A stretch of 64,000 nt of DNA from Pseudomonas sp. URIL14HWK12:I12 (GTDB lineage: Bacteria > Pseudomonadota > Gammaproteobacteria > Pseudomonadales > Pseudomonadaceae), in assembly GCF_003097135.1 (NCBI RefSeq), contig NZ_QEQL01000005.1, forward strand, positions 414,269 to 478,268, written 5' to 3'. The notes under the pieces were generated by a model. That model was not told the origin of the DNA. It saw only the letters and a list, made by a program, of their open reading frames with translations, and searched no databases. The stretch's first letter is position 1; every line of letters starts with the position of its first letter. The position numbers and the translations under genes are program-made. Below are positions 50,684 through 60,168 of the stretch, piece after piece.

Positions 50684-52111
50684 TCAAGTACGGTGTTCGC
50701 GGGCTGCCGGGTCAACGGCGGCCGCGTCGAGGCTTGGCGCGAGCGGAAAGCGCCAGGCCAGAGGAAGGGCAAGCAGGATGAGCGCGCCGGTGGCGATGAA
50801 GACTTCGCCAATGGCGCCGGCCAGGGCGCTGTTGCCGGCAACGAAGGCGCTGCCAGCACGGGCTTGCAACCACAGCGAGCCCAGCACGATGGCCAGCGAG
50901 GACAGCACGCGGCGCGAGATGTTGTTCATGGCCGCACCCTGGGTGACCAGGGGCTCGGGCAGCACGTCCAGGCCGGCGGTGGTCACCGGCATGTACGAGA
51001 GCCCAAGGCCCGCGCCGCGCACCAACATCAGCAGGCACAGCAGCGGCAGGCCGGCATCATGGCCCAGGGTGCCGAGGGCGAAGGTGGCGCCGCCGGTGAG
51101 CAACAGCCCGGCCGACACCACGCCCCGCGGCCCGTAGCGGTCCAGCAGGCGCCCGCCCCACTGCCCGAAGGCACTGGCGGCCACCGCCGTGAACAGCAGC
51201 GCGGTGCCGGTCCACAGGGCGCTCTGGCCCATCACCATCTGCACCTGCAGCGGCACGAGCACCAGGCACTGGAACATGCCGACCGACTGCACCACCGCGA
51301 TCGCTACGCTGGAGCGGTAGCCCTCCAGGGCGAACACCCGCAGCTCCAGCAACGGCGCCGGGTGGCGCAGCTCATGGCGCACGAAGCCCGCCAGGCACAA
51401 CAGCGCCAGCGCAAGGCCGGCCAGGTTCAAGGGCTCGTGCAGCGCTTGCAGGCCATGCAGCTGGCCCAGGGTGATCATCAGCGCACCGATGCCCAGCGCC
51501 ACCAGCGCATAGCCGGTGGCGTCGAACGGCCTGGGCTTGCCGGCGTCGCTGTCGGGCAGCACGCGGCCACCCAGCGCCATGGCCAGCACGCCGATGGGCA
51601 CGTTGATCAGGAACAACGCGCGCCAGTCGAACACCTCCAGCACCAGGCTGCCGCACAACGGCCCCACCGCCGGGGCGAGCATCACCGCCGCCCCCCACAG
51701 GCCAGTGACCCGGCCCCGCTCACCTTTGGGGTACACCGCGAAGATGATCGCCAGCGACAACGGGATCATCAGCCCGCTGGCCGCACCTTGCACGGCCCGG
51801 GCCACGATCACCGCCTCGATGGAGCCGGCCATCGCACCGAGCACCGAACCTGCGGTGAACGCCCCCAGCCCGATCAGGTAGAGGCGCTTGCGCCCCCAGC
51901 GTTGGGCCAGGTGGCTGGTCAGCGGCATGGCCATGCCCATGCTCACCATGAACGCCGCCACGATCCAGGTCGCCATCACCGGGCCTATCCGGAACGCCTC
52001 GATGAACGCCGGCAACGCCGGGTTGAGCGAGCTGTTGTTCAGGCTTACGGTGATGGTGCCCAGCAGCACATTGACCACCACCAGCGCGCGCGGCACCCGC
52101 GCCGGGCTCAC
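50684..52111 (-). CDS. yhcA: achromobactin exporter candidate YhcA (MFS, DHA2 type)
   Basis: A 475-residue transporter with about 14 hydrophobic segments. MFS motifs: TWIVAAFMVSMGMAMPLTSHL, LAQRWGRKRLYLIGL (motif A) and RAVQGAASGLMIPLS (motif C-like region), as in EmrB/DHA2 drug exporters. Its place between acsE and acsC matches the yhcA gene of other achromobactin operons, so siderophore export is the likely role. It overlaps acsE by ATGA. Confidence 0.85.
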   Translation of the reverse strand: MSPARVPRALVVVNVLLGTITVSLNNSSLNPALPAFIEAFRIGPVMATWIVAAFMVSMGMAMPLTSHLAQRWGRKRLYLIGLGAFTAGSVLGAMAGSIEAVIVARAVQGAASGLMIPLSLAIIFAVYPKGERGRVTGLWGAAVMLAPAVGPLCGSLVLEVFDWRALFLINVPIGVLAMALGGRVLPDSDAGKPRPFDATGYALVALGIGALMITLGQLHGLQALHEPLNLAGLALALLCLAGFVRHELRHPAPLLELRVFALEGYRSSVAIAVVQSVGMFQCLVLVPLQVQMVMGQSALWTGTALLFTAVAASAFGQWGGRLLDRYGPRGVVSAGLLLTGGATFALGTLGHDAGLPLLCLLMLVRGAGLGLSYMPVTTAGLDVLPEPLVTQGAAMNNISRRVLSSLAIVLGSLWLQARAGSAFVAGNSALAGAIGEVFIATGALILLALPLAWRFPLAPSLDAAAVDPAAREHRT

Positions 52112-53313
52112 CCTTCACCTCCCTGGGCCGGCAGGAAGCATTGCAGCGGCCGTGGGTGGCAGAGGAAGTCGGCGTGGGAGATGTTGTAGCCGTAGGCCCC
52201 GGCCATCGGCAGCACCAGCACATCCCCCACCGCCACACCGGCCAGCGGCCAGTCACGGCTGAGCACATCCTTGGGCGTGCACAGCTGGCCAACGACAGTG
52301 CAGGGCTGCACAGGCCCGCTGGGGGCGCCACCGGAAGCCGGCAGGTGAACGATCGGGTGGTCGTGCCCCTGTGCGACCGGGAGGCGGAACTGGTGCGTGC
52401 CACCGCGGCACACCACGAAGTGCTTGCCGTGGCTGACCTTGGTGTCGAGCACTTCGATGGCGTAGTAGCCGCACTCGGCGCTGATGAAACGCCCCGGCTC
52501 GAAGCGCACCACCGGCCGGTCGGCCAGCTCGCCCAGGCGTTGCCCCAGGTGCCGGCACAGCCGGGCCCAGTCGAAACGCTCGCCACTGAGGTAGTCCACA
52601 CCGATGCCGCCGCCCACGTTCAGGTGGGTGATGCTTTGCGGCCGCAAGGCCAGGGCTTTCCACTGTGCCCAGCGCTGCAGGTAGAGGTCCAGCAGTTGCT
52701 CATGGCGCTCCACTTGCTGTTGGTGCGACAGCGCATGCACGTGAAAGCCCTGCAGCTCCAGATGCGGGCAGGCCTGCACCCGCGCGATGGCCTCGGGCAC
52801 CTCGCTTTCGTCCAGCCCGAACGGCGTTGCGGTGCCGGCCATCGCCAGCCGGCTCGACAGCTGCGCCGGCAGCTCGGGGTTGACGCGGATGAACACCCGC
52901 TGCAAGCGCCCTGCCTGCTTGGCAATGCGCTCCACGCGGGCAATTTCCGAGAGGCTTTCCAGGTGAATAGCCGCCACGCCCTGGCCGATGGCCGCGTGAA
53001 GGTCGGAGTCGAGCTTGCCGGGGCCGGAGAACACGAACGGCAGCTTGCTCTGCGCCGCCTGCAACCGCTCGATCTCGCCGCCGGAGGAAATCTCGAAGCC
53101 GCTGACCAGCGGCGCCAGCGTGCGCAAGATCGGCGCTTCGCTGTTGGCCTTGATTGCGTAGTACAGCTCTACCCCCTGCGGCAGCTCGGCCATCACCTGG
53201 CGCACATGCGCGGCAAGTGCGCCCAGGTCGTAGACGAACATCGCCAGAGGGTCGGGCTGGGCCGCTTGCGCCTGGGCAATGGCCTGGCGCACGTTGACAG
53301 GCACCTGGTTCAT
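52108..53313 (-). CDS. acsE: PLP-dependent decarboxylase AcsE
   Basis: A 401-residue protein from ATG 53313 (MNQVPVNVRQAIAQAQAAQP). Fold type III decarboxylase motifs: the PLP lysine Lys55 in YYAIKANS, HLNVGGGIGVDY, FEPGRFISAECGYY, and the C-terminal GAYGYNISHADFL. By analogy with studied achromobactin systems it decarboxylates the citryl-serine product of AcsD to the ethanolamine derivative. It overlaps both neighbours by four bases. Confidence 0.87.
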   Translation of the reverse strand: MNQVPVNVRQAIAQAQAAQPDPLAMFVYDLGALAAHVRQVMAELPQGVELYYAIKANSEAPILRTLAPLVSGFEISSGGEIERLQAAQSKLPFVFSGPGKLDSDLHAAIGQGVAAIHLESLSEIARVERIAKQAGRLQRVFIRVNPELPAQLSSRLAMAGTATPFGLDESEVPEAIARVQACPHLELQGFHVHALSHQQQVERHEQLLDLYLQRWAQWKALALRPQSITHLNVGGGIGVDYLSGERFDWARLCRHLGQRLGELADRPVVRFEPGRFISAECGYYAIEVLDTKVSHGKHFVVCRGGTHQFRLPVAQGHDHPIVHLPASGGAPSGPVQPCTVVGQLCTPKDVLSRDWPLAGVAVGDVLVLPMAGAYGYNISHADFLCHPRPLQCFLPAQGGEG

Positions 53314-55103
53314 GGGGCGACCCTCCCCACCCAAGGGCTGGGCAGCTGCACGTAGGCGGCATGGCGATCGGCCTGGGCGGCAAGGCGCACCTTGAGGTTG
53401 GTCTTGCAGGCGATCGGCCCGCCGGCCAGCAGCGCATCCAGCTCCGGGGCAGGCTGCAACAGCTCGCTGCGTATCACGCCCAATTGCTCGTGCACGCCGG
53501 CCCACATGGCCGTGGCGAGTTCCGGCCGGTCCCAGCTCAGGGCAAGCACCGCTTCGGCCAGGTGGTTAACGAACAGGCAATAGCTGATGCGTTTCCAGCC
53601 CTGCTCTCGCGAGTAGGTCAGCGACTGCCGCACACGCTCCGGCGCATCGGCTTCCAGGTACTGCAGGCCGCGTTCGGCCGTGAGCTTCACGCCTTCGAAG
53701 TCTCGCAGCAGCAGTTGCGCCGGCTGGTGGTTGTGGTGCACCAGCACTGCGTTCTGCAAGTGCGGCTCCATCACCACACCGTGGTTGAAGAACAGCGCCA
53801 GCACCGGGCGCAGCAGCAGCGCCTGGTAACGCTCGAACCAGCTCAGCAAGTGGGCGTCGCTGGCCGGCTCGCCACCGGGGCCTTGCAGGAAGCTCTGCAC
53901 CAGCGGGCGCAGTTGCACGTCGCGGGCGAACAGCGTGCCGGCCATCAGGCAACTGCCCGGCTCGGCCTCGCGGCAGAAGTTTTCGCGCAGGATCGCGCCG
54001 GTCTGCTCGCGGAACCACAGCGCGTCCTCGGCGCTCGCCCCGGCCGGTGCCCAGCTCAACGAGGCCGGCTCGCGCACCAGCGCGGCACCGCCGAGGCTGG
54101 CGGGCTGCTCGGCTCGCAAGCGCTGGAACAGCCGGTCGATCAGCAGCGCGCTGTCGAGTTCGTACCAGGCGTTCTTGCGCACGCAGTTGGTGATGCGCAC
54201 GTTCAGCGAGCCTTTGAGAAAGTACCGGTGGCCTTCGATGTACCAGGTGCGCATCGACGCGGTGGGGCTTGCCAGCGCGCCCTGTTCGCCGAGGTCGACC
54301 ACCTGCCCGCTGGCCACCAATGGCGCCACACGGGCATCGGCCAGGAACAGCTGCGCCTGCACCGGGTGCAGGTAGATCACCGCGCGGCCGGCTGCGGCCT
54401 GGCGCTGGTCGGCAAAGCCGTTCAAGGCCTCGGCCTGGCTCAGGCCGTTGGCCCGGATGGCCAGCCCGTCGCGGGGCACTTCCAAGGCATGCAACCGCAC
54501 GGTTGTGCCGAACTCCGGCCCATAGGCGTGCAGGCCAAGGTGCTCTGGCCACTGCCGGGCCTTGGGTGCGGGGTGGTTGGGGTGGCCGAAATGCAGCCCC
54601 TGTTCGCTCGCCAGGTAGTCACTCAACGGCGCCGGGCGGCCCTTGCCCAGGGCATGGGCGATGATCGCCGCCGTGACCTGTTGGCTCTGCGCCACTTGAG
54701 CGTGCAGCTCCTGGTTGCGTGCGCCGGCCATGTGTTCGCAGGCGCTCAACAGCTGTGTGGCCAGCTCAGCGAAGGTAGGGCAGGCCCAGGGGCCGTCGCC
54801 CAGCCGGGTGTACACATCGCCCAGGTAGCGCTGGCTGCCCAGCGGGTCCTGGCGGTCCACCAGCACGAACAGCTGGCGCCCTTCGGGCAGGCTGATCACC
54901 AGTGGCAGGCCACCGCCGCGCAGCGCACGCAGGTAACCGCCAGGGGCCATGCCCCGCACATGGGCAGGCCAGGCGTAGCTCAAGCGCTGCTCGGGCAGGG
55001 CGAACTCCTTGATCAGGCAGTTGAGCAAGGCGTGGGTGGCGGCCAGCTCGCTGACCACCTGCGACACGCTGGCCCGGTGGCCAGGCTCGGCGCGCTCAGC
55101 CAT
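53310..55103 (-). CDS. acsD: achromobactin NIS synthetase AcsD (IucA/IucC family)
   Basis: About 597 residues from ATG 55103 (MAERAEPGHRASVSQVVSEL). The landmarks FGHPNHPAPKARQW, IYLHPVQAQLFL, SPTASMRTWYI, LKGSLNVRITNCVRKNAW and FNHGVVMEPHLQNAVLVHHN with LLLRDFEGVKL fit AcsD. The studied enzyme condenses citrate with L-serine, the first step in achromobactin synthesis. The start is uncertain: an in-frame ATG at 55172 would overlap acsF, and neither has a clear ribosome site. Confidence 0.87.
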   Translation of the reverse strand: MAERAEPGHRASVSQVVSELAATHALLNCLIKEFALPEQRLSYAWPAHVRGMAPGGYLRALRGGGLPLVISLPEGRQLFVLVDRQDPLGSQRYLGDVYTRLGDGPWACPTFAELATQLLSACEHMAGARNQELHAQVAQSQQVTAAIIAHALGKGRPAPLSDYLASEQGLHFGHPNHPAPKARQWPEHLGLHAYGPEFGTTVRLHALEVPRDGLAIRANGLSQAEALNGFADQRQAAAGRAVIYLHPVQAQLFLADARVAPLVASGQVVDLGEQGALASPTASMRTWYIEGHRYFLKGSLNVRITNCVRKNAWYELDSALLIDRLFQRLRAEQPASLGGAALVREPASLSWAPAGASAEDALWFREQTGAILRENFCREAEPGSCLMAGTLFARDVQLRPLVQSFLQGPGGEPASDAHLLSWFERYQALLLRPVLALFFNHGVVMEPHLQNAVLVHHNHQPAQLLLRDFEGVKLTAERGLQYLEADAPERVRQSLTYSREQGWKRISYCLFVNHLAEAVLALSWDRPELATAMWAGVHEQLGVIRSELLQPAPELDALLAGGPIACKTNLKVRLAAQADRHAAYVQLPSPWVGRVAP

Positions 55104-55143
55104 GGGGGTTTGGCTCGGGAAGGCGGCGCAAGACCGCGCGCGC

Positions 55144-56535
55144 TCAGCCACGGGCTTCACCCAATGCGCCATGCAGCGCGCGCTCGAAACGGGTGACCAC
55201 TTCGGCGCACTGGGCCGGCTCGATGATCAGCGGCGGCAGCAGCCGGATCACGCTGCCATTGCGCCCTCCTCGTTCAAGCAACAGCCCCTGCTCGAAACAG
55301 TGTTTCTGGACCAGCGCCGCCAAGGGGGCATCCATCGGATGGGCGCCCAGGGCATCGGCCGGCTGGCGCTCGTCGACGATCTCCAGGCCCAGCATCAGGC
55401 CGCGGCCACGAACCTGGCCGATGGCCGGGTAATCCTTGGCCAAGGCCTTGAGGTCGCGCGCCAGCAAGGCGCCGCGCTCGGCAGCCTGCTGGTCGAGGCG
55501 GTCGCGGCGCAAGGTGTGCAGGGTCGCCAGGCCACTGACCATGGCCATCTGGTTGCCGCGGAAAGTGCCGGTGTGGGCGCCGGGCTGCCAGGCGTCCAGG
55601 TCGCGGCGCAGGCCCAGCACGGCCAGGGGCAAGCCACCCCCTACGGCCTTGGACATGACGATGATGTCCGGCTCGATGCCGGCATGCTCGTAGGCGAACA
55701 TCCGCCCGGTCCGGCAGAAACCGGCCTGCACCTCGTCGAGGATCAGTACGATGCCATGGCGCTGGGTCACTTCGCGGATGGTGCGCAGCCAGGCATCCGG
55801 GGCCGGGTTAGCACCGCCCTCGCCCTGGACGGCTTCGAGGATCACCGCCGCCGGGCGGCACACGCCGCTTTCGACATCGTCGATGAAGTCGCTGAAATAG
55901 CGCGCCATGGCCGCTGTGCCGGCCTCACCGCCCAGCCCGAAGGGGCAGCGGTATTGATGCGGGTACGGCATGAACTGCACACCCGGCATCAAGGGGCCGA
56001 GGGCGTTCTTCGCGCCGGTGTTGCCGGTCACGGCCAGCGCGCCGTGGGTCATGCCATGGTAGCCGCCGCTGAAGGCCACCACGTTGCTTCGGCCGGTAGC
56101 GGTCTTGGCCAGCTTGAGCGCCGCCTCGACGGCATCGGCACCGGAGGGCCCGCAGAACTGCAGGCAGTAGCCGCGGCCCTGGTTGGGCAGCAGCTCAAGC
56201 AGCGCTTCGCTGAAGGCATCCTTGGCCGCGGTGGTCAGGTCCAGTGTGTGCATCGGCGCGCCCGACGCCAGAAAGCCGGCCAGGGCGTCGACCACCGCAG
56301 GCGGGTTGTGCCCCAGTGCCAGGGTGCCGGCACCTGCCAGGCAGTCCAGGTAACGCCGGCCTTCGACGTCGGTTACCCACACGCCCTGCGCCTTGGCGAT
56401 CGCCAGCGGGAGCTTGCGCGGGTAGCTGCGCACGTTGGATTCGAAGTGCCCCTGGCGCGCCAGGTAGTGTGCATTGTTCAAGGCAGCGGCCACCGGCTCG
56501 AACGCGTCGAGTGGTGCCCTGGTTTCGCTTAACAT
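55144..56535 (-). CDS. acsF: diaminobutyrate-2-oxoglutarate aminotransferase AcsF
   Basis: A 463-residue class III aminotransferase from ATG 56535 (MLSETRAPLDAFEPVAAALN) with GAGGAG upstream. PLP motifs: CGPSGADAVEAALKLAKTATGR, LILDEVQAGFCRTG and the PLP lysine Lys296 in VMSKAVGGGLPLAVLG. It makes L-2,4-diaminobutyrate for the siderophore arms. First gene of the biosynthetic operon; a terminator-like hairpin lies 22 bases upstream. Confidence 0.9.
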   Translation of the reverse strand: MLSETRAPLDAFEPVAAALNNAHYLARQGHFESNVRSYPRKLPLAIAKAQGVWVTDVEGRRYLDCLAGAGTLALGHNPPAVVDALAGFLASGAPMHTLDLTTAAKDAFSEALLELLPNQGRGYCLQFCGPSGADAVEAALKLAKTATGRSNVVAFSGGYHGMTHGALAVTGNTGAKNALGPLMPGVQFMPYPHQYRCPFGLGGEAGTAAMARYFSDFIDDVESGVCRPAAVILEAVQGEGGANPAPDAWLRTIREVTQRHGIVLILDEVQAGFCRTGRMFAYEHAGIEPDIIVMSKAVGGGLPLAVLGLRRDLDAWQPGAHTGTFRGNQMAMVSGLATLHTLRRDRLDQQAAERGALLARDLKALAKDYPAIGQVRGRGLMLGLEIVDERQPADALGAHPMDAPLAALVQKHCFEQGLLLERGGRNGSVIRLLPPLIIEPAQCAEVVTRFERALHGALGEARG

Positions 56536-56556
56536 CGTGCTCTCCTCTTTCTGTTC

Positions 56557-56574
56557 AAAAGCCCGTCGGGCCTT
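56557..56574 (-). terminator. short terminator-like hairpin between receptor gene and acsF
   Basis: On the minus strand GCCC-GAC-GGGC with flanking A-T pairs is followed by TTTTG. It lies 126 bases after the receptor stop and just before the acsF ribosome site. A GGCACGCC/GGCGTGCC palindrome lies upstream at 56627-56644. The stem is short, so termination is probably partial. Confidence 0.55.
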
Positions 56575-56699
56575 CTCGAGTGGGTGGTGCACTCATCAGC
56601 GGTGTTACATCACGCAAAGCCATCGCGGCACGCCGGGGCGTGCCTGATCGTCATCCCTGATCGCTGGTTTGTGTCCATGTGGCCCCTGAGGGCCGGGGG

Positions 56700-59129
56700 T
56701 CAGAAGCCCACCGTTGCCGAGAGCAGGTAGGTTCTGGGAGTCGAAAGGGTCAAGCCCGCATCGCTGTCATCCGACGCACCGGCCGAAGCCCAGTAGCGTT
56801 TGTTCATCACGTTCTCGACGTTGGCACGCAGCGTCACGTCCTTGCCCTCGACCTTGAAGGCGTAGCGAGCGCCCACGTCGAAACGCTCCCAACTGCCGAT
56901 TTCCTTGGTGTTGGCCTGGTCCAGGTATTGGGAGCTGCTGTAGATACCGCGGCCGGTGAGGGTCACCCCTTGCAGGCCGGGCACGTCCCACTCCAGGCCC
57001 AGGTTGGCGTTGAAGCGCGGCGTGGCCGGCGCGCTGTTGCCGTCATTGGTGCCGCCCACGGTGCCTTTGAGCTCGCTGTCGATGAACATCACCCCGCCCA
57101 GCACGCGGATGCCGTCGACCGGCTCGCCGAATGCGCTCAGCTCGATGCCGTCGTTCACGCGCTTGCCGTTGGGGCCGAACACCTGGGTGGTGGGGTTGGT
57201 TTCGTAAGCGGGCTGCTTGATGCGGAAAACCGACGCAGTGACCGCAACGCGGCCGAAGTCATATTTGGCGCCCACTTCGACCTGGCGGCTGATGAAGGGT
57301 GCGAACACTTCGTCTTCGTTGATGGATGTCGACGGCGCGATCTTGCCCTGGCTCAGGCCCTCCATGTAGTTGCCGTACAGCGAGAGCCGGTCGGTGAGCT
57401 TGTAGAGCACGCCACCGGACGGCGAGAACTTCTCCTCGTCGTAGTTAGTGGTGTCGGGCACGTTGTCGGTCCAGGTGTTGGTTTTCACCCGCTGCCAGCG
57501 CCCGCCGACGGTGACCAGCAAGCGGTCATCCAGGAAACCCAGGGTGTCGGACAACGCCACACCGGTGTAGCGGCTTTCGTTGTACACCTCGGCGTCCCGC
57601 CGCGTGGGCGTGGTCGGGTCAGGCAGGTCTACCGGGTTGTAGAGGTTGCTGTTGCCACTGGCGTAGCGCGCGCCGCCGTTGGTGTAGTCCATGTAGAAGT
57701 AGCTGGCGGCCAGGTTCACCTCGTGGCTCACCGGCCCGGTGCTGAACCAGTTGCGCACGCCAGCGGTGGCGGTGCGCACGTTCTCGTCGCGGGTGAAGTC
57801 GCGCGGCTGAACGGTGAAGTCGCCGGCCGCGTTGGTGATCGAGACGTTATGGCGCAGGAAGTCGTGGTTGCTGCGGCGCGCACCTACGCCACCGTAGACC
57901 ATCACCGAATCATTGACGTCGTACTCGCCGTTCACCGCGCCGAAGGTGTCGTTGGTGCGGCCTTTGGTCCAGGGCTGGGCGTAGTTGCTGCGCACGTCCT
58001 TGGCCGAGGGTACCGGTGCGTTGGCACCGACGATCACCCGCTCCTGCGGGGCATCGGTGTCGCGCTCGGTATGGCCGATGTCGGTGGACAACCGCAGCCG
58101 GTCACCGCGAAAGTCCAGGCCCAGCACGGCCATCTGGCGGTCGACGCTCTGGTGGTCCCACTCGGTGTCGCCGGATTGCTTCACGCCGTTGAAGCGCAGG
58201 CCGAACTGGTTGTCGGGGCCGAAGCGGCGGCCGATGTCTACGGCGCCCCCCAGCTGGTTGTTGGAGGCGTAGCTGCCGGTGAACTCGGTGATGGGCTTGT
58301 CGGTGGCGCGCTTGGGCACCACGTTGATGCCACCGCCGACGCTGCCACGCGGCGAGATGCCGTTGATGAGCTGAGTGGGGCCTCGGAAGATGTCCACACG
58401 GTCAGCCATTTCCATGTCGATCGAGTAGGTCGGCAACAGGCCGTAGAGGCCGTTGTAGGCCACATCGGTGTTGAACAGGCTGAAACCCCGGATGGTGAAC
58501 TGCTCGAACCGCCCGCCGGCAGGGTTGGTGGAGCGTACGGCCGGGTCATTGGCGACCATGTCGCCCAGGGTGCGGGCCTGCTGGTTCTTGATGGCCTGGC
58601 TGGTGTAGGTGGTGAGGCTGAACGGGGTGTCCATGAAGTCACGCGAGCCCAGCAGCCCCTGCGAGCTGCGCCGTGCCACTTGCCCGCCGGCGTAGGCCTG
58701 GCCTTCGTCGTCGGCGAACGAGGTGTGGGTGCCGGTGATGTTCACCGGTGCGATTTCCAGGGCATCGGCGGCCGGGGCCACCACCACCGTGTAAGCCCCC
58801 TCCCCCACGGGCCGCAATTGCAGGCCGCTGCCGGCGAGCAACTGGGCAAAGCCGCCTTCGACGCTGTAGTCACCGCTGAGCCCGGCGCTACGCCGGCCGC
58901 TCACCAGGCCTGGGTCTACCGACAGGCTTACCCCGGCCTGTGCGGCGAAACCGGTCAAGGCATTGGCCAACGCACCGGCCGGCACGTTGTAGGCGCGGTT
59001 TTGCGCCCAGGCGGCGGAGGTGTGCAGGGTGCCGGCTGCCAACAGCATGCTCAGGCACAGGGTGGGGCCGCAGAACGAGGACGTCAGCCGGCCGCGTGAG
59101 CGGGCACGCTGGCGGTGTGATGAAGGCAT
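56700..59129 (-). CDS. acr: TonB-dependent achromobactin receptor with STN signalling domain
   Basis: An 809-residue protein from ATG 59129 with a long signal peptide ending AWA. Residues about 48-105 form an STN domain (YNVPAGALANALTGFAAQAG), followed by a TonB-box region (ALEIAPVNITGT), the plug (TLGDMVANDPAVRSTNPAGG...PRGSVGGGINVVPKRA) and a beta-barrel ending in YLLSATVGF with terminal Phe. The STN domain allows signalling to the FecR-like protein encoded next door. The ligand is inferred from the operon. A longer upstream frame is not protein-like. Confidence 0.87.
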   Translation of the reverse strand: MPSSHRQRARSRGRLTSSFCGPTLCLSMLLAAGTLHTSAAWAQNRAYNVPAGALANALTGFAAQAGVSLSVDPGLVSGRRSAGLSGDYSVEGGFAQLLAGSGLQLRPVGEGAYTVVVAPAADALEIAPVNITGTHTSFADDEGQAYAGGQVARRSSQGLLGSRDFMDTPFSLTTYTSQAIKNQQARTLGDMVANDPAVRSTNPAGGRFEQFTIRGFSLFNTDVAYNGLYGLLPTYSIDMEMADRVDIFRGPTQLINGISPRGSVGGGINVVPKRATDKPITEFTGSYASNNQLGGAVDIGRRFGPDNQFGLRFNGVKQSGDTEWDHQSVDRQMAVLGLDFRGDRLRLSTDIGHTERDTDAPQERVIVGANAPVPSAKDVRSNYAQPWTKGRTNDTFGAVNGEYDVNDSVMVYGGVGARRSNHDFLRHNVSITNAAGDFTVQPRDFTRDENVRTATAGVRNWFSTGPVSHEVNLAASYFYMDYTNGGARYASGNSNLYNPVDLPDPTTPTRRDAEVYNESRYTGVALSDTLGFLDDRLLVTVGGRWQRVKTNTWTDNVPDTTNYDEEKFSPSGGVLYKLTDRLSLYGNYMEGLSQGKIAPSTSINEDEVFAPFISRQVEVGAKYDFGRVAVTASVFRIKQPAYETNPTTQVFGPNGKRVNDGIELSAFGEPVDGIRVLGGVMFIDSELKGTVGGTNDGNSAPATPRFNANLGLEWDVPGLQGVTLTGRGIYSSSQYLDQANTKEIGSWERFDVGARYAFKVEGKDVTLRANVENVMNKRYWASAGASDDSDAGLTLSTPRTYLLSATVGF

Positions 59130-59217
59130 TGGCGGGCTCTCTTCAAAGTGATTTACCTCCAATGACAGGCGAGTGAAAAAAAGGGGACAGGCCGGGCGCA
59201 TGTTTTTGCAAAAAACT

Positions 59218-60168
59218 TCACGCGGCCTGTTGCCGAGGTACCAGGGTGGCCCAATAGCGGGTGCGCCACTGCACCTGCAGCGGCAGCGTTGCGGCCAGCA
59301 CCCTGAGCACTTGGTCAGGGTCGGCCAGGCGAAAGCTGCCGGTGACGCGCAGGGTTTCCAGCTGCGGCGCCCAGTGCAGGATGCCGGGGCGGTAGCGGTC
59401 AAGGTCGCGCAGCACTTCGCCCAGCGGCTGGTCGATAGCCACCAGCACCCCCTCGCGCCAGCCAGGCTGCCGAGGGTCGAACTGGCTGATCGGTGCCACG
59501 CCACGGTCGCTTACCGTCACGCGCTGGCCGGCACGCAGCCCCAGGGCGCTGTAGCGCATCGGCCAGAGGTCTGCCGCACCGGCATACACCGAGAACTGGC
59601 AATCACTGGTGCCCTGGCGCACGTTGATCTCGCCACCGCGCAAGCTGCATACCCCGTGCGCGGTGTCGATCAGAAACGGCTGGGCAGTGGCCAGGCGCAG
59701 GGCGATTTCGCCCCGGATCAGCTTCACCCGGCGGCGGGCCTGGTCGAGGCTCACGGCAGTGCCGGTGTTCAACTGCAGCTCGCTGCCGTCGGCCAGCCTG
59801 AGGGTGCGGTGCTCGCCGGTGCCGGTGGCAAGGTCTGCACGCCAGGCCGCCAGCGGCAGCTCGCGCAGTGCCAGCCAGCCGGCTGGCACTGCCACGGCAA
59901 GGCCCAGCATGCCCTTGAGCAGTTGCCGGCGGCTTTGCCGTGGGCGGTCGAGGGTAGCCATGGCCAGCGCGGGTGGCAGGTTGGCGAAGCGGCCCTTCAA
60001 CGCCTGGGCGTTGTGCCAGGCGCGCTCGTGGGCTTCGCAGGCCTGGCGCCAGCGTTGCAGGCTGGCCAGGTCACGTTCACTGAGCTGGCCAGCCTCGACA
60101 CGCACCAGCCACCGTGCGGCAGCCCGGGCTACGCGCCGGGCGTCATCGCTGGGGGCGGTGTTCAGCAC
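59218..60168 (-). CDS. FecR-like anti-sigma / surface-signalling protein
   Basis: About 316 residues. The N-terminal domain (ARRVARAAARWLVRVEAGQL...RWRQACEAHERAWHN) is the FecR cytoplasmic part with the conserved Trp residues. SRRQLLKGMLGLAVAVPAGW forms the single membrane segment and carries a twin-arginine motif. The periplasmic FecR domain follows. It would hold the sigma factor until the receptor signals. A GTG start at 60168 just overlapping the sigma factor stop is chosen; TTG at 60186 is possible. Confidence 0.85.
   Translation of the reverse strand: MLNTAPSDDARRVARAAARWLVRVEAGQLSERDLASLQRWRQACEAHERAWHNAQALKGRFANLPPALAMATLDRPRQSRRQLLKGMLGLAVAVPAGWLALRELPLAAWRADLATGTGEHRTLRLADGSELQLNTGTAVSLDQARRRVKLIRGEIALRLATAQPFLIDTAHGVCSLRGGEINVRQGTSDCQFSVYAGAADLWPMRYSALGLRAGQRVTVSDRGVAPISQFDPRQPGWREGVLVAIDQPLGEVLRDLDRYRPGILHWAPQLETLRVTGSFRLADPDQVLRVLAATLPLQVQWRTRYWATLVPRQQAA

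Noticed and set aside
48851..52189. Plus-strand open frame of over 1100 residues opposite acsC and yhcA
   Set aside because: Its sequence is dominated by Gln/His/Arg/Gly, has no recognisable domain and spans two well-supported genes on the other strand.
56679..59099. Plus-strand open frame opposite the TonB receptor
   Set aside because: Shadow frame rich in Val/Gly/His; the receptor on the other strand has all expected domains and a terminal Phe.
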